Positions 9,753 through 20,782 of a stretch of 64,000 nt of DNA are shown piece by piece. The DNA lies in NCBI GenBank assembly GCA_917880885.1, contig OU862927.1:42497571-42561570 (forward strand), given 5' to 3'. The position numbers and the translations under genes are program-made. The notes under the pieces were generated by a model. The model searched no databases. It was not told the origin of the DNA and saw only the letters and a list, made by a program, of their open reading frames with translations. Position 1 is the first letter of the stretch, and each line of letters starts with the position of its first letter. The DNA is from Limnephilus marmoratus (taxonomy: Eukaryota > Arthropoda > Insecta > Trichoptera > Limnephilidae).

Positions 9753-10365
9753 TATTTTATTTATTTATTTATTGCTTCTTCACAATTTATGTAGGTACAT
9801 ATATTTTTAGCATGTAATTATTAACCCCACTAGGGTTCGCCTGTATCGGGGTTAATAATTTCACAATTTAATAAAAATAACACACGCAAATATTGGTCAT
9901 GCAAAACAGTTAAGTAAAAGCAAAATCATAAAATTTAAAAATAAAATGATAAACAGAGAAAATAATAAGTGACAAAAATATATGAATTAATAACAAAGTG
10001 TTGAGAGATCAGACAAAATGTTCTCATTCACTATATCATTAGTTATATAAAACTAAAAAAATACATGTCCTTAGGTTTTTTTTTTAAATAGGTGAAAAAA
10101 TAAACAATGAAAAAAAAAAAAACAAAGATTTATAAGCGATTAAATTAGAGCGAATCTTTCTTATGCAATATTAAAGTGAATATCAAATAATTAGGAAATA
10201 AATATGAAAGAAACCGTTTTGATCACAACATTATTGTTTTCATTCCATTTAAGTGCCCGTTTTCATTAAAATACGATTGTATTTTATAATGTCAGTGACA
10301 CCTTAGAAATGCCATCCGTGTGATCTTTTAGTTTTGACAAAGTTATGGGATACGGTAACCCCTAT
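9753..10365 (-). repeat. LINE A 3' fragment inserted in the LTR
   Basis: A 5'-truncated LINE end of about 610 bp with a (TTTA)n run at its left edge, which is the (TAAA)n tail on the sense strand. A conserved terminal hairpin lies at 9816-9860. No coding part remains. It is absent from the other LTR copy, so it is an insertion. It abuts the tail of LINE B and probably landed in that tail. Confidence 0.65.
9816..9860. other. conserved LINE 3' hairpin
   Basis: Perfect 13-bp arms: AATTATTAACCCC at 9816-9828 and its complement at 9848-9860, with a 19-base loop. The loop matches those of the hairpins at 49066-49103 and 62960-62992. Confidence 0.8.
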
Positions 10366-13052
10366 ATATTTATTTATTTATTGTTTCTTTACCTTTTTAA
10401 TTTAGGTGTTATTGTTTAAATTGAAATTTTGAACTTCATTTTGATTTGACATTAACAATTTTATAGAGTATACAAGATAATGTGTTGAAAGACAATATTG
10501 TTACAATAATATTTCTCACAGAATGGGCCTCTACAAATACATTATAACGTAAAACATGTAGAGTGACCATATGTTGAAATTAGCTTTGAAATAACTTTTT
10601 TTTTGCAAGTTGTTTAATTTATAATATTTAAAATTAGGTTCGGTTAGAAAATTAATACGTAATGGTAAGTTAATAAGAAAAAAATTTTATATATTAACAG
10701 TAAATATACTGTAATAAATAATCAATATGCTATTAATTTAGAAATGACAATGTAGAAAAAATCAATTGGCAATCTTCGGCTAATACGAATAATTTAACCA
10801 TCTTTTTAAAAGTGCACAAGGAATTAGATGACTTAATATGTTCTGGAAGGCTATTAAATATGAGTGGAGCCTGATAGAAGTAATTTCTTTGACCAAAAGA
10901 AGATTTAGTTTGAATTGCCACAAAGTTAAGACCAGACCCAATTCTAGTAGTACGAATTTGCTGAGTTCTTTCTGCAATATTAATATTATTAAAAAATTTA
11001 CAAAGTGTTTGTGTAATATACAGCTGTTTTACATTCATGACATTACATTCCTTATAAAGTATATGACTTGGATATCTAAATTTTTTCTTGAACATAACTT
11101 TAAGGATCAGTTTTTGGGCAATGTTAAGTGGTTCTATATAAGTCTTTTGGCAAGAACCCCAGCACACTATATTATAAGAAAGTAGAGACTGGATTATTGC
11201 AAAATAAACCATCTTCAATTTTTCCTTGTCTAGTATATGTCTGAGTTCTTTAAAGATATAGGTAAGTCTCCTAATATTATTTACCAACATATTAACATGA
11301 TCGTTCCATCTTAAAAATTTATCTATTTTTACGCCAAGGTATTTGATGCTGACTACATTTTCTACAGGGTTACAGTTACAGGTTTGCAAACAATTGTGTA
11401 TTATTAAATTATGAGTGGCAGAAGGTTGACTTTTACTTGAAATGCTAAAAGTGATATATTTGGTTTTTTGTATGTTCAAAGTTAAAATACTATTATTTAA
11501 CCAACTATTTACCACTCTTAAACCTGTATTACATTTGTCAAATGTTTCATCCCAAGTTTTACCCTCAAATATTAAGGTAGTATCATCTGCAAAACTAACG
11601 ATGTTACCAGGAATATTCAGATTACATAAATCATTTATATATATTAGAAACAATATTGGCCCAAGCACACTACCTTGCGGGACTCCAAAGGAGATTGATT
11701 TACCATTGCTTAATATTTTATTTATCTCTACTTGCTGCGTTCTATCACTAAGATAAGATCTGAACCAACCCATTGCTGTACTATCAATGCCTAGAGATGA
11801 TAATTTTTTAAGGAGCAATTCATGGGAAACTGTATCAAATGCTTTTGATAAGTCCAAAAACACCGCTAAAGCTTTGTTGCCATAATCCAGCGCGCTTATA
11901 ACTTTGGTCAGTACCTTCAATACAGCATCACTCGTACCTTTATTCTCTCTGAAACCGAATTGATTGTCGGAGAGTATTTTGTGCTTTTCTAAGAATGAAA
12001 CTAATCTTGACTTTACCAATCTCTCTATTACTTTTGAGAGAGTATTGAGCAAGGATATGGGTCGATAATTGTTAACATCTAGCTGATCTCCACCTTTGAA
12101 AAGAGGAATAACCTTAGCAATCTTACAATGAGAGGGAAACACGCCATTTTTAAAACTAATGTTAACAATATGTGATATGGGACCAGCCAATACAGAAACG
12201 TTTTGTTTATACACCATTGTACTTAAGCCATCAATGCCACAGGAAAAAGACATTTTTAATTCATGTATCACTTTTGTAACTTCATAAATGTTAGTAGATT
12301 TAAATTTAAATGTGTCTCCTGTTACTTGAGTACTAGGTATAAAATTGTTTACAAGACACATTTCGGTAGTTTTGTTTGCGCTGCACAAATTTTTGGCGAA
12401 TCTAGGACCAATATCGCTGAAGAAGTTATTTACGTGATTAGTGATTATATTTGGATTCTCCTCCATTGAGATAATATTGTTGTTGATTTTTAATTTTTTT
12501 ATAGACAATTGTTCCTTTCGTATATTTACAGCCTCCTTTATAATCTTCCACTGTTGTTTGGTATTTCCATTGACGTTATCCAATTTTCTTCTGTAATACG
12601 CTTGTTTTGTATATTTTATGATTTTTGTACACCAGTTTCTATATCTTTTGTAATAGTTCAGCAATTGAATATTATTTAACTCTTCTCTACATTTGTAGTG
12701 CAATTTGTCACGGGTTCTGAGGCATTTAATAATTCCATCATTTATCCAAGGTTTTAAGTACTTCATGTTATGTTTTTCACTTTGTACAGACGAACAATTT
12801 TTCACATGCATTTTTAAACACTTTATAAAATTTTCAGCAGCTGAATTAACATCTTGAGATGATAGGACTGACTGCCATGATTCCTCCTTTAATCTGTCCT
12901 TCAAAAGATTGTTATCTATGACGGTTTTGATTTTCACATTATCCTTTGCTATTTTCTTTAGTGTAAAGCTCATAAATCTCAGCAATATCACATCATGATC
13001 TGTTATGCCAGTAGTGAAGACAGCTCCTTGTGGTTCGAATTTAGATTACACC
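10366..13052 (-). mobile_element. LINE B, 5'-truncated CR1/Jockey-group retrotransposon
   Basis: Close relative of the full-length LINE at 44523-49162, with the tail (TTTA)n and GTTTCTTTAC at the left and 5' truncation near 13048 inside the endonuclease region. The empty site is visible in the right LTR at 19570-19572. No clear target duplication is seen. The 3' UTR aligns in blocks with the other copy (for example TATGGTCAC and TGAGAAATA) but lacks the terminal hairpin region. Confidence 0.8.
10733..13048 (-). CDS. LINE ORF2, 5'-truncated: end of endonuclease, reverse transcriptase, C-terminus
   Basis: Open over about 770 codons with no internal stop; the first in-frame ATG is at 12991. The chain begins in the last motif of the APE endonuclease (TDHDVILLRF). 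The reverse transcriptase follows with NNYRPISLLNTLSK, FLDLSKAFDTVSHELLL, the conserved GVPQGSVLGPILFLIYIND and the catalytic FADD (FADDTTLIF). Then come KYLGVKID..RWNDHV and the C-terminal IVCWGSC region. In the intact sister copy ORF2 has 992 residues, so roughly the first 225 are lost and the product could not make a complete integration machine. The open frame despite truncation points to a young copy. Confidence 0.85.
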
Positions 13053-13262
13053 AAGTAAAACATCGTGAGCGTTTACGGAGAGCGCCTAGCGCGAATCACG
13101 GGGAACACAGTTATTCTGCCGAAGGCCGGCGAAGGAATGGGGACGGGGAGCCGCTCGGCGCTTGGCACGGGCGCCGCGCGGTGCGGGGAGAGGGGGCGGA
13201 GGGCCTGTGCAAGGGGTCAATTCGCTATTAGCTCGCACGGGAAACAATTCCGTAACGTAACA
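13053..13262 (-). repeat. left (3') LTR, part 2
   Basis: Resumes exactly where part 1 stopped and matches 19572-19781. It is GC-rich in the middle. On the minus strand its outer end TGTTACGTTACGG is the LTR start. Confidence 0.85.
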
Positions 13263-13276
13263 CTTCCCCCCTCGCC
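13263..13276 (-). other. polypurine tract
   Basis: On the minus strand GGCGAGGGGGGAAG lies directly before the LTR start TGTTACG, as expected for the plus-strand primer of an LTR element. Confidence 0.7.
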
Positions 13277-14029
13277 GCAAAAAAGGCGACGTGGTAATGG
13301 AGCAGTAGGGCTAAGAAATCCTCTTACCCTTCTAGCACTTGTGCCAAAAAAAAAACATCCAAGAGAAAGGGGGGAGAGAGAGAGAGAGAGAGAAAAAGAA
13401 AAAGTTGCTAGCTACAAAATAGTAGAAACAAAAACAAAAGAGAAAAAAAAACATGGTGAACAAAGAATTATACATGAATGTACATGAAAGAGCAGTGGCA
13501 TACATAAATATAAACAAGGACCTGCTGGAGAAAGGTACAAGGGTTATGCAGTGATAGAAAAAAAATGACTCTAAATTGTATCATTGGCCTGTGAGCTAAG
13601 TTTGCGTAGCGTGGTTTGCGTAGGATGTTTGGGGTATTTGAACGTTGCACTGAAGTTACAAGGTTACTTTGTCACAGTAACCTGGCCCGTTTGAGATTAC
13701 ACTCAAGGAACACTAGGGCCTTAAAGAAAACACGAAGACGAGAACGCAGGATGAGGCTTCTTGGTGGTGGAGAGGGTTCTACCTGTCACAGAGGTCAAAA
13801 AGGTAGCTGCTTTCGGATCCTGTGGGTGGGCCAGTATGACATCATTGAGGTACTGGAGAGTGGAATTGTAATTGGTGGTTGGTCCTTTATAGAGGAGGTG
13901 GTTTGTGTGCATGACAGCCATTGTTGTGATGGTGGTTGGTACACTGGTTAGTATACAGTGGGATTTTTGTGTGAACAATCGTTGGTATTGTTATTTGCGC
14001 AAAGGCACAGGAGCATTGGCATGATGGCA
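13277..14029. other. LARD interior, 3' part on the minus strand
   Basis: No gene. A purine microsatellite (AG)n lies at 13372-13393, with A-runs and AAAAG repeats around it. Confidence 0.5.
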
Positions 14030-14355
14030 ACAGAGCATTTGCAAGGTGCAGCTGGAACATTTGCAAGATGCAGCAGGAACATTTGTACAATGGCAACAGG
14101 AACATTTGCAAGATGCCGCAGGAACATTTGCACGATGGCAACCGGAACATTTGTACAATGGCAACAGGAACATTTGCGAGATGCCGCAGGAACATTTGTA
14201 CAATGGCAACAGGAACATTTGCGAGATACCGCAGGAACATTTGTACAATGGCAACAGGAACATTTGCGAGATGCCGCAGGAACATTTGCACGATGGCAAC
14301 CGGAACATTTGCAAGATGCAGCAGGAACATTTGTACGATGGCAACAGGAACATGA
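14030..14355. repeat. 45-bp minisatellite inside the LARD
   Basis: Alternating 22- and 23-base subunits, each starting GGAACATTTG and ending in GCAGCA/GCCGCA or ATGGCAACA, build a 45-base higher-order unit repeated about seven times. Because 45 is a multiple of three, frames stay open on both strands and in several phases. No signal favours one of them as coding. Confidence 0.9.
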
Positions 14356-15332
14356 ACCAACTTAGAGCTGACGTGCTCGGGTTTGTTTGAGTGATGGTTT
14401 TGTGATGATACAATTCGCAACTACACGCACGACTCACACTAGGTTATGTTAGGTGTGGTCGGGTGCTTTTGGTACGTAGGGTTTGAAGGCATGGGACCTC
14501 CGTGACGGTAGTGAAGGCAGCATGAAGAGAGGCGCAGGTGTAGATAGGGTGAAGAGCTGCTGGTCTTCTTATTAATCCGGCGAAAAATTATTATTAGAAC
14601 AAAATTCTTGAAGTTTACCTGCCTGGTAGACCAATGATGAAAAGGTTTGGAGAGAAACAAGGTGTGCATATTGAGAAAGATTGGATTAGTTTGACGTGTA
14701 GAGAGAGAGAGAGAGACGGAGAGAGAGTTAACTAAGTGTAACTACAGACTTATACATATTACAAAGGTACGTATTCAAGGAAGGTTCTGTTTAACCCATT
14801 TAGTTTGTTTTTAAACTAAATACATTTCCAAGAACACGTAGGTAAGGGTTTGTACGTATGACAAAGTGCCACGTTCGAAAGAAGTTGGTCTTCCATGACC
14901 TATGCTCACGTCTATACGGTAGCATTTTTTCTACTTTCGAAGAACAAAAACATTGAGTACAAATAAGTTATGAAAAGTGGGAAAGGAGTAGGAAGTTGAA
15001 AGGATCCGTGTATGAAGGTTGTCCCATTTGACAAACGAAACGCCAAGTGCGTAACGCATATATCCCCATTCACGGATAATTTCGAGGAAGGGAAAGGGTG
15101 ACAATTGGGAACATTTGAACGAAGAAAACTGCTGAGGACTCGGCTATTTCCGAAATTCGACCTCTGAGTGGAAGGTGAAACAAGGTCTACAGCAGTTATC
15201 CTGGCACATTACAATACCATTTGGTAGTGTAGGACAAAAGGAATACACTGACATAAAAGACGTGTGATCTACACTTGGTAGGTCACACAAACATGGGGGT
15301 AGATATTATTTCGTTCGCACGATTCATGGTGA
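14356..15332. other. LARD interior, unassigned
   Basis: No supportable gene. A second (GA)n microsatellite lies at 14698-14728. Confidence 0.45.
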
Positions 15333-15453
15333 GTATTGTAACGTCTTCACGTCTCATGTACAGGAATGAACGATTTACAACAAATTTTGCCCAGTATTGA
15401 AAGACAGTAGCCCAATTACGTTCGAAAATGTGGGTCCCCATTCAATACAGACG
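15333..15453. repeat. ~120-bp direct repeat, copy 1
   Basis: Shares GGAATGAACGATTTACAACA, CCAGTATTGAAAGACAGTAG and GTGGGTCCCCATTCAATACA in the same order with 15588-15708. The copies differ by a few substitutions and small indels. Confidence 0.9.
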
Positions 15454-15587
15454 GCGGGTTAAGCGGTTCTCATGCCAAAGGACACACGACCAACTTAGTA
15501 ACATTTAGTTATGAGTATAAAGTAATTATAACGAGCTTCTCGTATCATGGCGGATGTTTTGAGGATCTCTCCTATGATGGTAGAAAT

Positions 15588-15708
15588 TGTCACGTTTTCA
15601 CGTCTCACGTGACAGGAATGAACGATTTACAACAAATTTGCCCAGTATTGAAAGACAGTAGCCCAATTACGTTCGAAAATGTGGGTCCCCATTCAATACA
15701 GACGGCGG
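15588..15708. repeat. ~120-bp direct repeat, copy 2
   Basis: Second copy of the 15333-15453 segment, 255 bases downstream. The sequence between the copies is unrelated. Confidence 0.9.
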
Positions 15709-17180
15709 TTTTGCAATGATGTAATTAATACGGCACTGCTGTAGCTTAATAATTTCATATTAGCATACGTTACAAGACTTGCCAAAAGGCGATAAACACA
15801 AATTTTATTGAAGATCTGGCCAAGATTTTAAACTTCAAACAAGAATAATGGTACAATAAGGACAAAAGAAACTTGTCATGATAAAATATGTACCTCATAA
15901 TGAAGTTGTATATGTACAAGGAACAATGTTAATGAAGGGACGAAACGTATTGCCACTTTTATAACAAATATTTTTCTCAGAATCCGACAAAATACGATTC
16001 TGGAAAAAAATAGAGCAATTGGGTTGAGCGCCATTCTAATTTTTGGAAAAAGAAGAAAAACCACAAGTAGCAACAAGGTTGCCCTTGAATTGTTTCGAAT
16101 CCAGCGAATGTGACCTGATAGGTGTGTACATTTGGTGTATTCGAAACGATCCCCAATATACAACATTACTATGAATGTGTTAGGATGGGGTGAAGAGGAA
16201 AAAGAAAAAAGAAAAAACGGGAGGATTTCCTATTATACGGAAATCGTCGCGACATTCTTACAATATGGTGCTGTGACCATAGTAGTGAGCTGCGGCAATG
16301 GTCTGAAACCAATGGTTATTATACAGACTTGCACTTATGATTTTTTATTTACAACATTAGGGTAGGGACGTACTGGTACGGCAAAAACCCGACACAAAAC
16401 AATTAAAAAAGGTGATATGACAAGATGAGGCGATGAGGTGAGAAAAAAAACGCGCGGATGCTGCAAGAATTGTGAAAAGGAAAGCGACGTCTTGGAGCAA
16501 GAGTTTTCCGGAACCGTTGATGGTAGGAGGAAAAGGAGGCCCTTTCCCGAAGTGATCAATTTCAGGAAGAGGATGCATACAAGTATGAAAACGGTGCCCC
16601 AAGAGGTGCTCTTGTGGTACAGCAGGCAAGGCACGCAGGATGTACAAGAACATATAAAATTATGCAAAAAGAAAAAGAATGTACAGAAGTTAGGCTACCG
16701 TTGACATTAATGTGCCTTCGGGTATAAGGATTACCTTACGAATGCCCATATGGGTGATTATTTACATTTAATATTTACAAGTAACTCACGTCATTTATGA
16801 CAAGAATTATAAGACTTTTAAAGAGACCGCATCGCACTCATTGACGACTGGCCAAGAGAGGTCAGGGGCGTAATGATGATTAGGGTTAACAAGATGCATG
16901 TTTTGCCAATTTGATAACGCCTGAGAACTTGATGTGATGGAATTTACTGATTTCGTCACAGTAAGGCATTTTGGAATTATTCCTAGGATAAATCTTTCTA
17001 TTTCTCAGGGCCTGTAGTAATTCTTCCTTTCTTGAAGTAAAGACGTGCGGGATTATACCCAGCGTAACTTGAGGAACTTCCATGGTGTATAAGATCGTAT
17101 CAGAGTGACCTTATGTTGGAAAAAGTGAGAACTAGACTCGCAATTGGAAAGAAATTGGGCAGAGATTGACCACTGGGGAC
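15709..17180. other. LARD interior, unassigned
   Basis: Several open frames of 65-110 codons occur on both strands but carry no recognisable motif. I do not support any of them as genes. Confidence 0.45.
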
Positions 17181-17935
17181 GTATTTTTACAAAAAGTTTT
17201 TGAAAAAAAAAACGCGTTTTTTATAAGTGTTTGGTTTATTTGAAAATTTGGGCAGGGGTTTGCCTCAAAAAACGTGATTTTGTGAAAAAATCCAGATGTT
17301 TTGAAAATTTGTTGAAAATTTTTCAAAGTCCAAAAACGAGAAAAATTTGCGCAGAGGTTCCCCTCAAAAAACGTGATTTTGAGAAAAAATCAAGATGTTT
17401 TGAAAATTTGTTGAAAATTTTCAAAGTCCAAAAACGAGAAAAATTTGGGCAGCGGTTTCCCTTAAAAAACGTGATTTTGTGAAAAAATCCAGATGTTTTG
17501 GGAATTTCTTGAAAATTTTTCGAAGTCCGAAAACGAGAAAAAATTGGGCAGCGGTTTCCCTTAAAAAACGTGATTTTGTGAAAAAATCCAGCTGTTTTGG
17601 AAATTTGTTGAAAATTTTCAAAGTCCATAAAATGAGAAAAAATTGGGCAGCGGTTTCCCTTAAAAAACGTGATTTTGTGAAAAAATCCAGATGTTTTGGA
17701 AATTTGTTGAAAATTTTTCAAAGTCCAAAAACGGGAAAAATTTGGGCAGCGGTTTCCCTTAAAAAACGTGATTTTGTGAAAAAATCCAGATGTTTTGGGA
17801 ATTTCTTGAAAATTTTCAAAGTCCGAGAACGAGAAAAAATTGGGCAGCGGTTTCCCTTAAAAAACGTGATTTTGTGAAAAAATCCAGCTGTTTTGGAAAT
17901 TTGTTGAAAATTTTCAAAGTCCGGATATGAAAATT
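17181..17935. repeat. 99-bp tandem repeat inside the LARD
   Basis: ACGTGATTTT recurs at 17272, 17371, 17469, 17568, 17667, 17766 and 17864, a period of 98-99 bases. Each unit holds GGGCAGCGGTTTCCCTTAAA, GTGAAAAAATCCAG and TTGTTGAAAATTTT. At least seven units, with diverged edges toward 18060. A 99-base period keeps frames open on both strands, but the one-base variations shift the frame, which argues against coding. Confidence 0.95.
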
Positions 17936-18674
17936 TCACGGGCCGGGATTCACCTTAATGAAACACGTTTTTAGAATTTATTCCGATGTTTTTGAAAAAT
18001 GTTTGCAAATTTGCAAAAGTCCGGAAATAAAAAACGGAAACGAGGTTCGCCTTAAACGAACATGTTTTTAGAATATTTCCATTTCCTTTCCAAAGGGGGG
18101 TTCTTCAGAAAAAGAAGGAAATATTTTTTCTTTTATACAAGTTTTCGTGGAAGTATTTGTTTGAAAATTCAACAATGTCTTGGGGAATCGTTTCTTTATT
18201 TACGTGGCTAGACTGTAGCCTGATTTGAGCATCACCAATTATTGGTATTTATCCGCCGACTTCCTTTTGTCATAACAAGTTATATGCAGAAATGTGCATA
18301 CGTAATGTAATGCCTGACTCGAGGAATCGACGTCAACGCGAACCGAACGTCTTTCAAATTATGTCGTCTGTTTCTTACGAAAGAAAAAAAAGCTAAATGA
18401 TGAAACAGGCGGCAAAATTAGAAAAATGCTCAATTGTCAAAAGGTAGAAAGAATTTAATCCACTTGTTTCCCTTAAGCTGCAAAATATGCCGTTATATAT
18501 ACAGGCCAGTATTTTGCGAAATAGTCCCCTATTCGCAGAATATGTCGATATCAAATACAGACCAGCACACTGCAGAATAAGTTTATTAATAAAAACTGGT
18601 TAATTAACTTTCGGGAAACGAAGCGGGTAATTGGTTTATCATATACAGGATTTTAATTGTTGAATAACTTTGTT
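17936..18674. other. LARD interior, unassigned
   Basis: Diverged edges of the 99-bp array up to about 18070, then unassigned AT-rich sequence. Confidence 0.4.
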
Positions 18675-18944
18675 TTAAATATTTGTGTACATTTCCACTA
18701 TTAATCTTGTATTTGAAACTAGCAAATTTAGTCGGTCGACACTTGTAAACACTATATTATTCACGACGGCAACTTTCTTGGTTGAGCACTTTACGTAGGA
18801 ATACCGGTGATAATGTTTGTCGAGTGACGACTCGAAAATGAAGGAATCGTGCCCGTGATAATTTAAATTGCAATTCGAAGTTACAATCGCGCCGGGGTTC
18901 TTGATGGAAATGCTAGACAAATTGGGAGTAACAAGACAAAACAT
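18675..18944 (-). CDS. 89-codon open frame nearest the LARD primer site
   Basis: I do not recognise this protein. It is the first sizeable sense frame downstream of the PBS, about 120 bases inside it, which is where gag would start in a complete element. It has no zinc knuckle, no nucleocapsid-like basic tail and no predicted membrane segment by eye. It may be the residue of a lost gag or chance. Low confidence as a real gene. Confidence 0.2.
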   Translation of the reverse strand: MFCLVTPNLSSISIKNPGAIVTSNCNLNYHGHDSFIFESSLDKHYHRYSYVKCSTKKVAVVNNIVFTSVDRLNLLVSNTRLIVEMYTNI

Positions 18945-19018
18945 TATACATTATAAAGTTTAAACAATTGCTGATTGAAGAACGAGACTGTGGGACCGTG
19001 AAGAGGGAGGAAAAAAAA

Positions 19019-19081
19019 TGCCACACGTCGGGCGACAGTGCTAGCATTAAAACGCAAAAAAAAGCACCACGTTGGGCCCAG
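19019..19081 (-). other. duplicated U5 end plus primer-binding site
   Basis: Read on the minus strand, the LTR end AATGCTAGCA is followed after one base by TGGGCCCAACGTGGTGC (19064-19080). This resembles the lysine-tRNA primer site TGGCGCCCAACGTGGGGC that I recall for retroelements, with one deletion and one substitution. About 43 bases further in, AATGCTAGCA recurs and is again followed after one base by a degraded version, TGTCGCCCGACGTGTGGC. Confidence 0.65.
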
Positions 19082-19781
19082 TGCTAGCATTGCCGCTACT
19101 TGCGGCCAACGCTAAACCCAAAACCTGGAAAGGACATGCAATAAACAAGCCGGCGGCTAGCTCTGCACAGCCGGCGCGAGCAAGGTCCCTCTTAAACCCA
19201 GGGCGAGTGTCTGTGGTTCGCTTGTTAATTCCTACTCCCCTTCCTTTCCTCAAAATCTCCAGGTCTCCTTCCTCAATCAGAACACAGTTGTTATGCACGA
19301 AAAAGGGTTTTATTCAATTAAAGGTGAACAGGGTTCTACAAAAGGCCAGCATCGGCACTACACACATGAGTATTTGGCTATCTCTAATTAATTCTATCAT
19401 AACGGGGGAAGCTTCTCTCAACTCTCTCTACACGTGTTTAGTGAATTTAAATGTCAGTTCTTAGCACACAGAGGGGTAGCAAGGTTCATTGGTACTCACA
19501 AGCAGGAGATAGGCGGTCGGCAGACAGGATTCTGGGTAGGCGTAAACCTCTTTAAGCACAATACACAATTAAAGTAAAACATCGTGAGCGTTTACGGAGA
19601 GCGCCTAGCGCGAATCACGGGGAACACAGTTATTCTGCCGAAGGCCGGCGAAGGAATGGGGACGGGGAGCCGCTCGGCGCTTGGCACGGGCGCCGCGCGG
19701 TGCGGGGAGAGGGGGCGGAGGGCCTGTGCAAGGGGTCAATTCGCTATTAGCTCGCACGGGAAACAATTCCGTAACGTAACA
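19082..19781 (-). repeat. right (5') LTR, uninterrupted
   Basis: 700 bases, the empty-site version of the left LTR. It shows the LINE insertion point between 19570 and 19572. TG..CA ends on the minus strand; CGTT follows at 19782-19785. Confidence 0.85.
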
Positions 19782-20090
19782 CGTTGTCGCGCATGGGACA
19801 AATACGAAGGGGGAAAAATATGAGGTGTGAGGTGGTTGGTTTATTGGCAACATTCATGTCATGTAACGTGTGGGACAAATTTGAAGGGGGGACAAATTTG
19901 AGGTGTGGGGTGGTTGGTTTATAGGACTACATTCATGTCATGTCACGTATGTGACAAATATGAGGTAAGGTGTGAGGTGGTTGGTGTATTGGACTACATG
20001 TCATGTCACGTTGCCACGTATGGGACAAATATGAGGTGAGGTATGAGGTGGTTGGCGTATTGTATGATATTTTTGTATAAGAACCGTGAG
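19782..20090. repeat. ~75-bp satellite, about four units
   Basis: Each unit has ATTCATGTCATGTCACGT, a TGGGACAAATATGAGG-type block and GTGAGGTGGTTGG. Unit length varies between about 70 and 80 bases. The first four bases are the right target duplication of the LARD-like element, which inserted into this satellite. Confidence 0.8.
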
Positions 20091-20095
20091 GTGGT

Positions 20096-20782
20096 TGAGC
20101 TGAGCCATTCACATATATTGTGAATACCGCACAAGCGTCCCAACTGCTCACATTTTTTTTTAATGTTTTTTTTATTCTAACTTACTGTCAAGTGAATACC
20201 GCACAAGAGTACCAACTGCTCCATTTTTTTTTGTTAAATATTTTTTATTGTAAATTAGTGTTATGTGAATACTGCACAAGAGTCCCAACTGCTCAAAAAA
20301 AAATATTTTTTTCCAAATATTTTTATTTTAAATTATGTATTGTTATTACGTATGTAATTACGCACAAGAGTACCAACTGCTCCAAAAAAAAAATTTATTG
20401 TACATTACCGCACAAGCGTCCCAACTAAAAAAAAAAAATTATTTTAAATGATTTTTAAGTGAATACCGCACAAACGTATCAACTGCTCGAAAAAAAAACT
20501 TTTTAAATATTTTTTAATTGTAAATTATTGTTATGTGAATACTGCGCAAGAGTCCCAACTGCTCAAAAAATTTTTTTTTTCTAAATAATTTTTATTTTAA
20601 ACTTTGTATTGTTAAGTGAATACCGCACAATAGTACCAACTGGTCCAAAAAAAATATTTTTTTTATTGTAAATTACCGCACAAGCATCCCAACTGCTCCG
20701 ATTTTTTTTTCTAAATTATTGTTAAGTGAATACCGCACAAGAGTATCAACTGCTCAAAAAAAAATTATTGTAAATTATTGTT
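20096..20782. repeat. satellite built on the SINE-A 3' end
   Basis: GAATACCGCACAAG and (T/C)CCAACTGCTC recur about ten times at 50-90-base spacing, separated by A- and T-runs and TTATTGTAAATTATTGTT. The same motif is the outer end of SINE-A at 23884 and 26000-26023. Another unit lies at 20853-20885. Confidence 0.85.

Larger units (their letters stand above)
9264..19781 (-). mobile_element. large non-coding LTR retrotransposon (LARD-like)
   Basis: Direct repeats of about 700 bp bound a 5.8-kb interior. They are 9264-9752 plus 13053-13262 on the left and 19082-19781 on the right, with one substitution noticed between them. Read on the minus strand the LTR begins TGTTACGTTACGG and ends AATGCTAGCA. 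A PBS-like site follows the right LTR, a purine tract precedes the left LTR, and CGTT flanks both ends. Joining the two flanks restores the satellite found at 19782-20090, which shows that the whole block is one insertion. The interior has no gag, protease, reverse transcriptase or integrase motif on either strand; it holds tandem repeats. This matches the definition of a large retrotransposon derivative that would need proteins from another element. Alternative: a deleted autonomous element with an unusual spacer. Confidence 0.8.

Noticed and set aside
10838..12469. Plus-strand frames across the LINE
   Set aside because: They are antisense shadows of the reverse-transcriptase frame.
13065..13487. 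140-codon frame, partly repeated at 19584
   Set aside because: It spans the LTR end, the PPT and a microsatellite; no motif.
13887..14437. Repeat proteins of 110-180 residues on both strands
   Set aside because: Several phases and both strands are open because the 45-base repeat length is divisible by three; no start, splice or composition signal singles one out.
17231..17939. Repeat proteins with 33-residue units
   Set aside because: They are open on both strands because of the 99-base period, and 98-base units shift the frame.
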